The notes below the pieces were generated by a model, which was given only the letters and a program-made list of their open reading frames with translations, was not told the origin of the DNA and ran no database searches. DNA of 29,227 nucleotides from Candidatus Fermentithermobacillaceae bacterium UBA3951 (GTDB lineage Bacteria; Bacillota; Sulfobacillia; Fermentithermobacillales; Fermentithermobacillaceae). The position numbers and the translations under genes were made by a program. Shown piece by piece: positions 15,577 through 23,014 of this stretch (position 1 is its first letter; every line of letters begins with the position of its first letter). The stretch lies in assembly GCA_002385465.1 (NCBI GenBank), contig DGDN01000053.1:362-29588 (forward strand), in the 5' to 3' direction.

Positions 15577-16585
15577 AGGGCCCGGAAAGATAGTCGTGAG
15601 AGATACCCCAGACCCGGTCTGCCCTCCGGGCGGGCTCCTCACGAGGGTAGAGGCCTGTGCCATCTGCGGGAGCGACCTCCGTTCGTTTGAAGCAGGGTCA
15701 AAATACCAAGGTCAGATCATTGGCCACGAGACCATAGCCACCGTGATAGAGGTGGGAGAGGGTGTCGAGGGATTCCGCGTGGGCGACCGGGTGGCCGATT
15801 GTCCCGTGACATGCGAGAAGTGTAAGTACTGCGAGGCGGGGTCGAACAACTTGTGCCTCCAAAGAGGCAGGGTCGGCGGGAGACCGCAGGGAGGTTTCGC
15901 CGAACTGCGCCCCGTGCTTGCCTCAGCCGTCCAGGGTGGTTTCGTTGTAAAGATCCCAGGTGACATCCTTCCGGAACATGCAACACTCATCGAGCCTCTG
16001 GCTTGCGTCATAAACGGTCAGGAAAAGCTAGATTGGCGGCCGGGAGCTTCGGTGGCGATTATCGGAGCAGGCCCCATAGGCATACTGCATCTCCTCCTCG
16101 CCAAGAGGCAGGGCGCGGGCAAGACCATACTTGTGGATCTCAAAGACGAACGGCTGGATCTTGCCCGTAAGTTCGGCCCGGAACATCTGGTGAACGGTGG
16201 CCGTCAAGACCCCGTGGACGAAGTGATGAGGTTTACCCAGGGTGAGGGCGCCGATATCGTGATCGTGGCTTGCGTATCTGCGACCGCTCAAGCCCAGGCG
16301 CTGGAAATGGCGGGCAGGATGGGGCAGGTGCTCTTTTTCTCCGGACTTCCCGAGACTTCTCCAATGGTGACCCTCAACACCAACCTCATTCACTATCACG
16401 AACTCCGGGTTGTGGGTGCCCGGAGCTCGGTCAAGAGGCAATGGGATATGGCCCTGGAGCTCATCGTTTCGGGCCAAGTAGAGCCTCAAGCCATAGTGAC
16501 CCATGCGGTGTCCCTCGAGAACATCGTTGAAGGTTTCGCGCTTGTAAGGTCAGGAAAGGCCCTGAAGGTCGCGGTGAAGCCTTAG
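15557..16585 (+). CDS. Zinc-dependent medium-chain dehydrogenase (sorbitol/threonine dehydrogenase-like)
   Basis: The 342-residue product is a medium-chain dehydrogenase/reductase. Catalytic zinc ligands are C37 (ACAICGSD), H57 and E58 (IIGHETIATV); a second, structural zinc is held by C86, C89, C92 and C100 (CEKCKYCEAGSNNLC). The Rossmann part has GAGPIG at 170-175 and an acidic Asp after the second strand (TILVDLKDERLDLA), favouring NAD over NADP. It resembles polyol or sugar-alcohol dehydrogenases. The ATG overlaps the 3' end of nagA by 20 bp, and gggggag lies just upstream as SD. Linkage suggests that it oxidises the sugar or alcohol moiety released by the two deacylases, an inference from position only. 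The gene is followed by a hairpin at 16615-16647 rather than a standard terminator. Confidence 0.92.
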   Translation: MKAAFFEGPGKIVVRDTPDPVCPPGGLLTRVEACAICGSDLRSFEAGSKYQGQIIGHETIATVIEVGEGVEGFRVGDRVADCPVTCEKCKYCEAGSNNLCLQRGRVGGRPQGGFAELRPVLASAVQGGFVVKIPGDILPEHATLIEPLACVINGQEKLDWRPGASVAIIGAGPIGILHLLLAKRQGAGKTILVDLKDERLDLARKFGPEHLVNGGRQDPVDEVMRFTQGEGADIVIVACVSATAQAQALEMAGRMGQVLFFSGLPETSPMVTLNTNLIHYHELRVVGARSSVKRQWDMALELIVSGQVEPQAIVTHAVSLENIVEGFALVRSGKALKVAVKP

Positions 16586-16614
16586 GCCGCCAAGAAGTCA
16601 ATATGTCATAGCCC

Positions 16615-16647
16615 CCGGGCATACTCTCTCATGGGAGGGTTGCCCGG
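16615..16647 (+). promoter_or_regulatory. Hairpin after the dehydrogenase gene, enclosing an SD-like site
   Basis: Arms ccgggca and tgcccgg (7 bp, perfect) enclose a partly paired loop that contains gggaggg. No T run follows, so it is a poor intrinsic terminator. If the ORF at 16647 is real, the hairpin would hide its SD. Confidence 0.4.
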
Positions 16648-16874
16648 TGAACCGCTTATCTTACAGGGGCACGGTGGCAGGATACAGGAGATACGCGAGG
16701 CCCCTCCTGCTAAGGGCGGCGATGCGCGGGTGGACGTTGGCCAACCGGCAACACGTACTAAGGCTCCAGCATGACCTCCGAAAGGCCGGGCAGGCGGAGG
16801 CCGGAGAGCCTGTGACTAGCCCGGTATACCCAGGATCCACTTGGCCAGCGAAAGATAAACCAGAACGCCCATGA
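16647..16874 (+). CDS. Possible small basic protein (75 codons), unrecognised
   Basis: A GTG at 16647 follows gggaggg with a spacing of about seven bases, and the frame is open for 75 codons. The predicted peptide is strongly basic in its first 50 residues (many Arg: RGTVAGYRRYARPLLLR, VLRLQHDLRKAGQ) and has no membrane or signal segment. Codon use (agg, ctc, gcg) fits the neighbours. Its last 59 bases run antisense through the 3' end of the mgtE gene, which weakens the call. It lies in a 230-bp gap that otherwise has no gene. No family is recognised. Confidence 0.3.
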   Translation: MNRLSYRGTVAGYRRYARPLLLRAAMRGWTLANRQHVLRLQHDLRKAGQAEAGEPVTSPVYPGSTWPAKDKPERP

Positions 16875-18159
16875 TGTCGGCTACGGACGTGACGAAAGGC
16901 GAGCTGGCCGCGGCGGGGTCGAGGCCAAACCGGTCGAGGGCAAAGGGTACGGCGATCCCCACCAGCGAGGCGATGAGCACGGAGATCACCATGGAAGCCC
17001 CAGTGATGATCGCGACCGTTAGGTTTTCTGTAAACGCCGCCACGGCCCAGACAGTGACTCCCATTGTCGTCCCGAGGGCAAGCGAAAGGCCTATTTCTCT
17101 TCCCAATACCCTCAGCCAATCGCTTGAGTCGACATCGCCCATGGCCAGCGCGCGGACCATGAGAGCCGACGATTGGGAGCCGGCGTTTCCTGCGCTGTCA
17201 ATGAGAAGTGGGAGAAAGAAGACCAAAGAGACCACTCGGGTGATGACAGGCTGGAACCTGGATATGATGTTGCCTGACACCAGGTAAACGCCGACAAGGA
17301 GCAGCAGCCAGATAACACGGCTCTTGTAAAGCAGCCCGGGCTTCGCGTCCCTGAGGGGGACATGTATCGGTGTTATTCCTGCGCCCTTATGGAAGTCTTC
17401 TGTAGTCTCTTCCCTGGCGACCTGGAATACGTCGTCACCCGTGACAATGCCCAAGAGTGCTCCCTGCGAATCTACCACAGGGAGCGCCCAGAGGTAGTAC
17501 CTTTCAAGGAGATCGGCGGCATCTTCGCGGTCTTCGAAAGCGCTTACGCTTATCGCCGGAGAGCGCATTATCCCCCTTACCGTGTCGGCAGGGTTTCCCA
17601 GCACCACATCTTGAAGGCTCACAGAGCCGACAAGGCGGCCTGCCGCGTCGGTGACGTATATGAAGTTGATGGTCTCGCTGTCTCGTCCCTTCTTCCGGAC
17701 TTCCTCCATGGTCCTTTCGAGAGTCCAGTCGGGCCGGACTGAGACATAATCCGGAGTCATGAGCCGCCCTATGCTGTCCTCAGGGTAGCCAAGGAGCTGC
17801 CTCGCTTCTCTCAGGTCGTCGCCGTCCAGGAGGCTCAAGAGCTTTTGGGTGACTTCAGCTGGGAGCTCCGAGAGGAGCGCCGTCCGGTCGTCGGGCGCCA
17901 AGTTCTTTACGACGTTCCTGGCCTGTTCGTCGGTAAGATCCCTCAGGAACTCTTCTTGTTCGTGGCTGTCCATATAGGCGAAGACTTCGGCAGCCAGGAG
18001 CCGTGGCAGTGACCGGTAGAATATCATCCTGCCGGTCTTGTCGAGCTCCATGAGGAGTTCTGCCACATCGGCTACCGGCCACCTGGTGACCAGCCTTCTA
18101 AGGCGAGTCCAGTCTCTCTTGCCTATGAGTTCTCTGATTTCAGGCATCCTCGTGGACAC
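16816..18159 (-). CDS. mgtE: MgtE-type magnesium transporter (paralogue 1)
   Basis: The roughly 447-residue protein has the full MgtE layout: an N-terminal superhelical domain (ELLMELDKTGRMIFYRSLPRLLAAEVF; LAPDDRTALLSELPAEVTQKLL), two CBS domains at about 130-250 (LMTPDYVSVRPDWTLE; SVSLQDVVLG; LPVVDSQGALLGIVTGDDV) and five membrane helices from about 275. The pore segment reads LLIDSAGNAGSQSSAL; most relatives and the neighbour have GGNAG. The pore-lining Asp in SVADIMGVLVYLSLA is kept. MgtE is a dimeric Mg2+ channel closed by Mg2+ binding to the CBS region. The frame opens at GTG 18168, but that codon abuts the SD; the next GTG, 18159, is seven bases from ggaggt and is preferred. It follows the second mgtE by 79 bp. 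No M-box riboswitch was recognised upstream of the pair. Confidence 0.93.
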   Translation of the reverse strand: MSTRMPEIRELIGKRDWTRLRRLVTRWPVADVAELLMELDKTGRMIFYRSLPRLLAAEVFAYMDSHEQEEFLRDLTDEQARNVVKNLAPDDRTALLSELPAEVTQKLLSLLDGDDLREARQLLGYPEDSIGRLMTPDYVSVRPDWTLERTMEEVRKKGRDSETINFIYVTDAAGRLVGSVSLQDVVLGNPADTVRGIMRSPAISVSAFEDREDAADLLERYYLWALPVVDSQGALLGIVTGDDVFQVAREETTEDFHKGAGITPIHVPLRDAKPGLLYKSRVIWLLLLVGVYLVSGNIISRFQPVITRVVSLVFFLPLLIDSAGNAGSQSSALMVRALAMGDVDSSDWLRVLGREIGLSLALGTTMGVTVWAVAAFTENLTVAIITGASMVISVLIASLVGIAVPFALDRFGLDPAAASSPFVTSVADIMGVLVYLSLAKWILGIPG

Positions 18160-18238
18160 TTGGCGCACCTCCTTGTCGCATGTGGCTCTTTCTGATGCTT
18201 GCGGGCGCCGGGCTGGCTAAGACCATGCCCGGCATCGC

Positions 18239-19579
18239 TCAGAGATTTAAGTACCGGCTGGCGATCGAGAAGTAGACTATGACCCCGAGAAGATCGATCA
18301 AAGACGTGATTAGCGGCGAACTGGATGCCGCCGGGTCAAATCCCAACTTCCCCATAAGCATTGGTGTGGCGATCCCCAGCACGCCGCTCATGGCAACCAC
18401 AATTACGCCACTAAGCGCGACCACCCATCCTACAGTGGCTCCCCCCTGGAGGACACCGGGACCCCACACTATGAGGCTGATGGTGAGGCCGAGCATGAGC
18501 GATACTCCCAGCTCTTTAGCTATCAGTCTGAAAACATCGTTGTAGTCGGCGTCTCCGGTAGCGAGATCGCGGACGACCAGTGTGGCGGCTTGAGCTCCGG
18601 CGTTGCCTCCGCATCCTATGATCAGGGGCATGAAGAAAACCAGCGCCACCACTTGGGATATTGCGTGCTCGTAACGGGCTATCACGCCCGCAGCAATAAG
18701 GTTCATGAAGATAAGGGCCATGAGCCATCCAATCCGGCTCTTATAGAGCAATCCTATAGTCGCTTCCCCGAATCCCACTCGCAAAGGAGTGACGGCGGCT
18801 CCTTTGTGGAAGTCTTCGGTTTCTTCTTCGGTAGCAAGTTCCAGCATATCGTCGCCGGTTACCAGTCCCACGAGAATGCCCGAGGAGTCGACTACCGGCA
18901 AGACGAAGAGCCCGTACTTATTCATCGTCCGGAGCGCTTCCTCACGGTCTGCGAAAGCGGAGAGGCTTACCGCAGGAGTCGTCATTATCGATGAAATCAA
19001 GTCGGTGGGCTGAGCCAGGACCAGTTGGCGGAGGGATACGGCCCCTACCAGCTGCCACAGCCTATCCGTCACGTAGACGACGTTAACGGTCTCAGTCTGC
19101 CTGCCCATCCTACGCAAGTGTTCCATAGCCGTTTCAACCGTCCAGAAAGGACGTACGGCCACGTAGTCAGGGGTCATGAGCCTTCCTACGCTGCCTTCCG
19201 GATATCCCAAGAGAAACCGGGCTTTTTCAAGGTCTTCCGGGCTTAAGAGGTTAAGTAGCCTCTGAGTAACCTGGCCCGGGAGTTCTTCGAGGATGGCCGT
19301 GCGGTCGTCGGGCTTGAGGCCGGCGATTATCTGGCGAGTCTCTTCGTCGGTGAGGTCGCGGAGGAGCGCTTCCCGGTCAGGGCTGTCGAATTCGGCGAAA
19401 ACCTCAGCGGCGATACTCCTTGGCAGCGACCTGAAGAGGAGCACACGGCATTCCTTGTCAAGCTCCGAGATGAGGTCAGCGATATCGGGGATGCGCCACT
19501 TCGACATGATGTCGCGGAGCGCAGTCCAGTCTCTGGCCTCAATGAGTTCACGGATTTCAGGCTTCTCGAAGACGGCCAC
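18239..19579 (-). CDS. mgtE: MgtE-type magnesium transporter (paralogue 2)
   Basis: This 446-residue paralogue is the upstream member of a tandem pair and shares domain order and many blocks with the downstream copy (PEIRELI at the N-terminus; LKPDDRTAILEELPGQVTQRLL; LMTPDYVAVRPFWTVE; LPVVDSSGILVGLVTGDDM). It differs in having the standard pore text MPLIIGCGGNAGAQAATL and in the last helix (SLIDLLGVIVYFSIASRYL). The two are diverged enough that this is an old duplication or separate acquisition, not a recent copy. GTG 19579 has an aaggag SD at the right distance. Known MgtE proteins carry Mg2+ and sometimes Co2+ inward under CBS-domain control. Having two adjacent genes suggests different affinities or a heteromer, which is speculation. 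Confidence 0.94.
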   Translation of the reverse strand: MAVFEKPEIRELIEARDWTALRDIMSKWRIPDIADLISELDKECRVLLFRSLPRSIAAEVFAEFDSPDREALLRDLTDEETRQIIAGLKPDDRTAILEELPGQVTQRLLNLLSPEDLEKARFLLGYPEGSVGRLMTPDYVAVRPFWTVETAMEHLRRMGRQTETVNVVYVTDRLWQLVGAVSLRQLVLAQPTDLISSIMTTPAVSLSAFADREEALRTMNKYGLFVLPVVDSSGILVGLVTGDDMLELATEEETEDFHKGAAVTPLRVGFGEATIGLLYKSRIGWLMALIFMNLIAAGVIARYEHAISQVVALVFFMPLIIGCGGNAGAQAATLVVRDLATGDADYNDVFRLIAKELGVSLMLGLTISLIVWGPGVLQGGATVGWVVALSGVIVVAMSGVLGIATPMLMGKLGFDPAASSSPLITSLIDLLGVIVYFSIASRYLNL

Positions 19580-19918
19580 GTTTCTCGCCTCCTTGCTTCC
19601 CGGTATTGAGCCCGGTGGGCCCGGGTTCGCCCCGGCTTTTCGGACCGCGTATTCTTACGCGCAGAGTGACCGGGATGTCACGAGCGCCGCCACGCAAAAT
19701 GGCCACGTTAGTGCCTGAATTGCGCACTCACAGGCATATCCTTTCCGCTAGTGTACGGGTTGTTCCTCAAGGTGCCGGCTGCGTGTTGGTGTGCGCGCCT
19801 GGCCCTCGGCCCTTCTTCAGTAGAAGCGAGCCGCTCTCACCAAGGAGTGGGTCTTGGGAGCCGGCATGGCAGAACATAAGTAGGATAACAGAACCAAGTG
19901 GAAAGGAGAAGCCTCACT
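19580..19918. other. Divergent intergenic region upstream of mgtE
   Basis: About 340 bp between mgtE (minus) and the next plus-strand reading frame. It holds the mgtE SD near 19583-19590, GC-rich inverted pieces (cccgg and ccggg around 19611-19625; a cgcgta/tacgcg mini-hairpin around 19646-19661) and no convincing ORF. I searched the minus strand for the M-box core and did not find it. Confidence 0.5.
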
Positions 19919-20110
19919 GTGGGAAAATTCACGAGGATTCCTTGCCTACGAGGTTTTTTGGTTGATACCAACATCTCGGTTGAGCGGTATTGGGAGCTGC
20001 GACCAGTGATAAGGGGAGCAGCCCGAAAGGACACGGGAGTAATCGTAGACCTGTTAGTGGGAATCGGGGACAAGGCCAACGCCCCGGCTTGTTACCTCAG
20101 TGTTGTATGA
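19919..20110 (+). CDS. Possible small ORF (63 residues) before the phospholipase gene
   Basis: GTG 19919 follows aaggag with a 10-base spacing; the frame runs to TGA 20110, 28 bases before the phospholipase start. The peptide has a basic start (GKFTRIPCLRGF), a charged middle (VERYWELRPVIRGAARKD) and a moderately hydrophobic end (TGVIVDLLVGIGD). It matches no family I know. Position and SD make it a candidate cotranscribed small protein or leader; it could also be chance, since the SD is not strong and the region is GC-rich. Confidence 0.3.
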   Translation: MGKFTRIPCLRGFLVDTNISVERYWELRPVIRGAARKDTGVIVDLLVGIGDKANAPACYLSVV

Positions 20111-20138
20111 GACGTAGGATGACTTTGAGGTGACCGGT

Positions 20139-21326
20139 ATGAACGTAGATCCACTGCCAGGGTCCGGTCCTATCGGGATTGCACTCGGAGGCGGCGCTGC
20201 GAGAGGATTGTGTCACATCGGCGTCTTGAAAGTGCTTTCCTCGATGGGGGTCACTTTCCCGATAGTCGCGGGGACCAGCATGGGAGCGATCATCGGCGCG
20301 GCGTATGTGGCAGGGAAGCTGGATGAAGCCGAAAGGATCGCCCGTTCTGTCACCTCCCGCACCATGGCCGGATGGGCAGACGTAAACCTCCAAAGCGGTG
20401 CCCTGAAGGGAGATGTAATGAAGGCCATATTCCACCAGTTCGTCGGCGACATGACTTTCGCGGATCTCCGGGACCGGGGCATAAGCTTTGTCGTCGTGGC
20501 AGCAGACCTGGAGAGCGAGGAGCCCGTCTACATCACCGAGGGGCGGATTGATGACGCCGTGAGGGCCAGCATGTCCATCCCTGGGATCTTCGAACCGGTC
20601 TCGATCGAAGGCCGGGTGCTGGTGGACGGAGGGCTTATCGATAACGTCCCGGTAGGCGCGGCCAGAGCCTTGGGCGCCGGCAAGGTCATTGGGGTAGAGG
20701 TGCACAACCCCTACGACATCTGGGTGAGGACCGCCATCGGGCTGGGGCTTTCGCTGGCCCAGATGAGGGAGATGAAGGAGAAACTCCAGGAACTTGCCAA
20801 GGAGCCGCACGTGCCGTGGCAGAAGTCCCTGGAGGCGTACAAGGGCTTTTCGAGGAAGCTATTTGAGACTGCCGAGCCTGCGCTGGGACATCGAAGGCTG
20901 AGGGCCAATGCTTGGGTGAACGGGCAGAATGGAAACGCCGTGCGCGCGCATCGCAAGTTGAGAGAGATGATGTCCCGCCTGCACCTTGGGACTCCTCGGA
21001 AGGAACAGGTGGAAGGCTGGCAGGAGCAGGGACAGACGGAAAGGCAGGGACGGGTCGAGTGCTCGGAACAAAGTGAATGGGCCAATCCGAGGAGCGGCGA
21101 GGGTTGGACCGCTTTTCGGGCCACCCTCGTGGGCCTCGATATTATCTCTTCGCTCCTCGAGCAGGGACGCGAGCCTTTCAGGCCAAATGTTCCTGCAGAC
21201 CTCTTTATCCGGCCCAATGTACGACATTTCCACTCCCACCAGTTCTACCACGCGCGTAGGCTCATCGCCGAAGGGGAGAGGGCCGCCTTGGATGCGCTAC
21301 CGGAGATACAGAAGCTAATTGGATAA
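20139..21326 (+). CDS. Patatin-like phospholipase (RssA/YchK-type)
   Basis: The first 180 residues are a bacterial patatin domain with a Ser-Asp dyad: oxyanion loop GGGAARGLCHIG, nucleophile S47 in GTSMG and D163 in VLVDGGLIDNVPVGAA. Such enzymes hydrolyse acyl esters of lipids; no signal peptide is seen, so it acts in the cytoplasm or at the inner membrane face. From about 205 to 395 the sequence departs from the core: a helical region, then a Gln/Glu/Arg-rich, low-complexity piece (residues about 285-325) and an end domain with a His-rich stretch (RHFHSHQFYHARRLI). ATG 20139 lies eight bases after gagg; the in-frame GTG at 20130 directly abuts that SD and is unlikely. Substrate is unknown. 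Confidence 0.88.
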   Translation: MNVDPLPGSGPIGIALGGGAARGLCHIGVLKVLSSMGVTFPIVAGTSMGAIIGAAYVAGKLDEAERIARSVTSRTMAGWADVNLQSGALKGDVMKAIFHQFVGDMTFADLRDRGISFVVVAADLESEEPVYITEGRIDDAVRASMSIPGIFEPVSIEGRVLVDGGLIDNVPVGAARALGAGKVIGVEVHNPYDIWVRTAIGLGLSLAQMREMKEKLQELAKEPHVPWQKSLEAYKGFSRKLFETAEPALGHRRLRANAWVNGQNGNAVRAHRKLREMMSRLHLGTPRKEQVEGWQEQGQTERQGRVECSEQSEWANPRSGEGWTAFRATLVGLDIISSLLEQGREPFRPNVPADLFIRPNVRHFHSHQFYHARRLIAEGERAALDALPEIQKLIG

Positions 21327-21391
21327 CTTGACCGGATTCTCATCCGTCCCGGTAAGCGCATATGTGGTTCGGAGCATGTTCTGCGACTTGT

Positions 21392-21421
21392 TTGCCGTGC
21401 GTGCATACCCGGTGTTATAAT
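21392..21421 (+). promoter_or_regulatory. Promoter of the tRNA-Pro gene
   Basis: TTGCCG at 21392-21397 and a consensus TATAAT at 21416-21421 are separated by 18 bases. The -10 box is 11 bases before the mature tRNA start, so it is well placed for this tRNA. Confidence 0.75.
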
Positions 21422-21432
21422 GGAGGGCGTGT

Positions 21433-21509
21433 CGGGGCGTAGCGCAGCTTGGCAGCGCGCATGGTTCGGGACCATGAGGTCGCTGGTTCAAATCCAGTCG
21501 CCCCGACCA
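21433..21509 (+). tRNA. tRNA-Pro (anticodon CGG)
   Basis: A complete 77-nt cloverleaf is seen. The acceptor arms cggggcg and cgccccg pair over seven bases, followed by A73 and an encoded CCA. The D stem is gcgc/gcgc, the anticodon stem catgg/ccatg with loop ttcggga gives anticodon CGG (reads CCG, proline), and the T arm is gctgg-ttcaaat-ccagt. The C1-G72 pair and A73 are typical bacterial tRNA-Pro identity features. Confidence 0.97.
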
Positions 21510-21981
21510 GTATTTTGGCCCTTTTTTCTGTGCTATCTCCCGCTTTCCTCCATTATGTGTGCACTTTGTGTGCAGTCGGATTAGGTCTGCCTAAGACTGT
21601 GACACCTCGTTTTGGCAGGCGCGTTGAGTGTTGCCCACTCCGGTGGGTCCGACGCAATAGTTGAGACCGCCCGGGGGGCCAGTGCTTAGAAGTCCGCCAA
21701 ATGCTGTGTTTTCCGCGGGATTCGTGGACAGCTGGTGGACAAATCACCGGCTCAGAGCAGGCCTTCGGTGTACCAGAGTGGGCAATAGCACCTGGGAACT
21801 CAATCCATAACCTATCGTCATTATTAATGGAGTGGTTGGCACCTACTACGATCTGAGAGGAGGACAAGACGGTCGTAACTAGAGATGATGGTCCATTGGA
21901 AGGAGGCGAAACACAGCGCAGTTTCTAATGGATGTGTCACGGCTTTGAAGGGGACATCAGTCCCAACGGAGGGGTAGGAGT
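21510..21981. other. Gene-poor segment after the tRNA, probably decayed DNA
   Basis: A T6 run at about 21523-21528 may end the tRNA transcript. After it there is no ORF with a usable start and SD. Short protein-like pieces occur in different plus-strand frames (for example IINGVVGTYYDLRGGQDG ending near 21881), and a small hairpin (ttagg tctg cctaa) lies near 21585. The pattern fits a degraded gene or element remnant. I found no second copy of the tRNA 3' end that would mark an attachment site. Confidence 0.4.
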
Positions 21982-22347
21982 ATGCCTATTCTCGTGTTTA
22001 TCGGGCTAGGCGTCTGGATACTTATCGTCGGGTATCGTCGCTACAAGAGCGTAGCTGACACGAGAGCGTGGAACATCCCACTGGATCTTCTTAGTTCCGT
22101 GCTCATCGGAAGCGGAGTTTGCATACCCACGTTGGTAGTGGCATTCCTAGCGTGGCTAAGATCTGGTGACCGCCATCCCTGGTACATGACTGGGCCTTAC
22201 CCGTTTGACAGACTAGGAGGCGGCCCGTTTGTGATATGGACCATGCTCCTGTCTGGTATGCTCGGGTGCATTCTGATATTTGCGGGGCTCATCATTAGAA
22301 GTCGCATTTTTGAGCCAACTAGCAGCAACGATCAGACCCACCCATAG
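21982..22347 (+). CDS. Small membrane protein, unrecognised
   Basis: The 121-residue product starts at ATG 21982 with a ggagggg SD seven bases upstream. Three hydrophobic segments are visible at about 1-18 (PILVFIGLGVWILIVGY), 34-59 (LDLLSSVLIGSGVCIPTLVV) and 82-107 (FVIWTMLLSGMLGCILIFAG), joined by a charged loop and a polar loop rich in Gly, Pro and aromatic residues (SGDRHPWYMTGPYPFDRLGG). The C-terminus is hydrophilic. I recognise no family. It sits 26 bp before a signal-peptide ORF on the same strand, in the accessory-looking segment after the tRNA. Confidence 0.6.
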   Translation: MPILVFIGLGVWILIVGYRRYKSVADTRAWNIPLDLLSSVLIGSGVCIPTLVVAFLAWLRSGDRHPWYMTGPYPFDRLGGGPFVIWTMLLSGMLGCILIFAGLIIRSRIFEPTSSNDQTHP

Positions 22348-22606
22348 CTCCGTCCCCAAGAGGAGGAGCCACTTTGAGAAAACGCCTTTCAACAGCTCTG
22401 GTTTCACTGGTTCTTATTCTTTGTCTGACAGGCACTGTGATTGCTGCTGAAGGAACCATAGAGAAATTGTCAATTGCAACCTTTCCTTTCGCCGAGTCGG
22501 CCAGATACGGTCGGCTGTTCTGCATGCTGCCCGTCATGGCGGCATCTACCACTACACTGTGGATTCCTTTAAGCAGGTTCCGGATGTCCTCTCTCGTCGG
22601 GTTCAT
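22319..22606 (-). CDS. Small protein, possibly truncated, unrecognised
   Basis: ATG 22606 (minus strand) has an ideal aaggaggg SD seven bases upstream. The first 40 residues look genuine (MNPTREDIRNLLKGIHSVVV, then a Met-rich AAMTGSMQNSRPYLADSAKG) with GC-rich third positions. Past about residue 45 the text is antisense to the signal-peptide ORF and codon use becomes less typical, so the original 3' end may be lost. The start overlaps the 3' end of the upstream ORF by 38 bp, as in coupled genes. No family is recognised. Confidence 0.45.
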   Translation of the reverse strand: MNPTREDIRNLLKGIHSVVVDAAMTGSMQNSRPYLADSAKGKVAIDNFSMVPSAAITVPVRQRIRTSETRAVERRFLKVAPPLGDGAMGGSDRCC

Positions 22607-22724
22607 AGACTCTCCCTCCTTCACTTCGATGGTCTTTCCCGCGCTTCTGAGGCGTTACGGGACTTTCAGCCGCTTGGCTCTTGACTTCTTCCCGCGCTAC
22701 GCGTACCTTTCTTTGTCCTCCTAA
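22374..22724 (+). pseudogene. Signal-peptide ORF, probably a truncated secreted-protein gene
   Basis: TTG 22374 has an aggagg SD seven bases upstream and opens a textbook signal peptide (RKRLSTALVSLVLILCLTG, then TVIA-AEG as a likely signal peptidase I site). After about residue 38 the plus-strand frame stops looking like a protein (runs of Ser, Leu, Phe and Arg) and is the antisense of two better minus-strand frames. The most economical reading is a 5' gene fragment joined at about 22470-22490 to unrelated sequence in opposite orientation. If the frame really is translated in full, it gives 116 residues. It follows the small membrane protein gene by 26 bp and may have been its operon partner. 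Confidence 0.45.
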
Positions 22725-22862
22725 GACCCGGTCCCAGGCGAGAGGGCGGTTGAAGGCCCTTAAGTCTGCTACGAAGGACTCGACTCGAGACCAATGCTCG
22801 GGCGAGAGGCGGAGCTCAAACCGGCGCTTGGCCGCTTGCGCCTTCCGGGTCCCCACCATCAC
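22569..22862 (-). CDS. Small basic protein, possibly DNA-binding, unrecognised
   Basis: The 97-codon frame reads GTRKAQAAKRRFELRLSPE, then HWSRVESFVADLRAFNRPLAW, followed by a long charged, probably disordered tail (many Lys, Arg, Glu and Pro). The basic start followed by one short strand and a helix could suggest a ribbon-helix-helix-like DNA binder, but this is weak. Codon use is typical of the neighbouring genes. The start is GTG 22862 or the adjacent ATG, with only a modest SD (ggggtaagg). Its end overlaps the start of the next minus-strand ORF, and the two would form a small operon. Confidence 0.45.
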   Translation of the reverse strand: MMVGTRKAQAAKRRFELRLSPEHWSRVESFVADLRAFNRPLAWDRVLGGQRKVRVAREEVKSQAAESPVTPQKRGKDHRSEGGRVYEPDERGHPEPA

Positions 22863-22889
22863 CTTACCCCGTTGTGCGGTGAGATCCCT

Positions 22890-22951
22890 GCGGCCGGCCG
22901 CTCGGTAGGACGCTTAGATCATCAAGTCTGTCATTCCGCCCCTCGCGGAAT
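22890..22951. repeat. Palindrome and hairpin upstream of the peptidase gene
   Basis: A perfect 12-bp palindrome (gcggccggccgc, 22890-22901) is followed by a 7-bp hairpin (attccgc, loop ccctc, gcggaat, 22933-22951). The hairpin is followed by cctttc, so it could be a weak plus-strand terminator. The 200 bp between 22863 and 23069 otherwise contain only the short ORF listed next. Confidence 0.5.
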
Positions 22952-23014
22952 CCTTTCATACTACCTGTGAAACCGCTTCATATTCGGTCTGCAGGAAGGG
23001 GAGTACCGCGGATC

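Noticed and set aside
19580..19890. M-box (magnesium) riboswitch upstream of the mgtE pair
   Set aside because: The conserved core could not be found on the minus strand by eye.
21449..21664. Plus-strand ORF of 71 codons
   Set aside because: It starts inside the tRNA-Pro gene and has no SD.
21553..21867. Minus-strand ORF of 104 codons downstream of the tRNA
   Set aside because: No SD, and the composition (Arg, His, Pro, Ser, Cys) looks non-coding.
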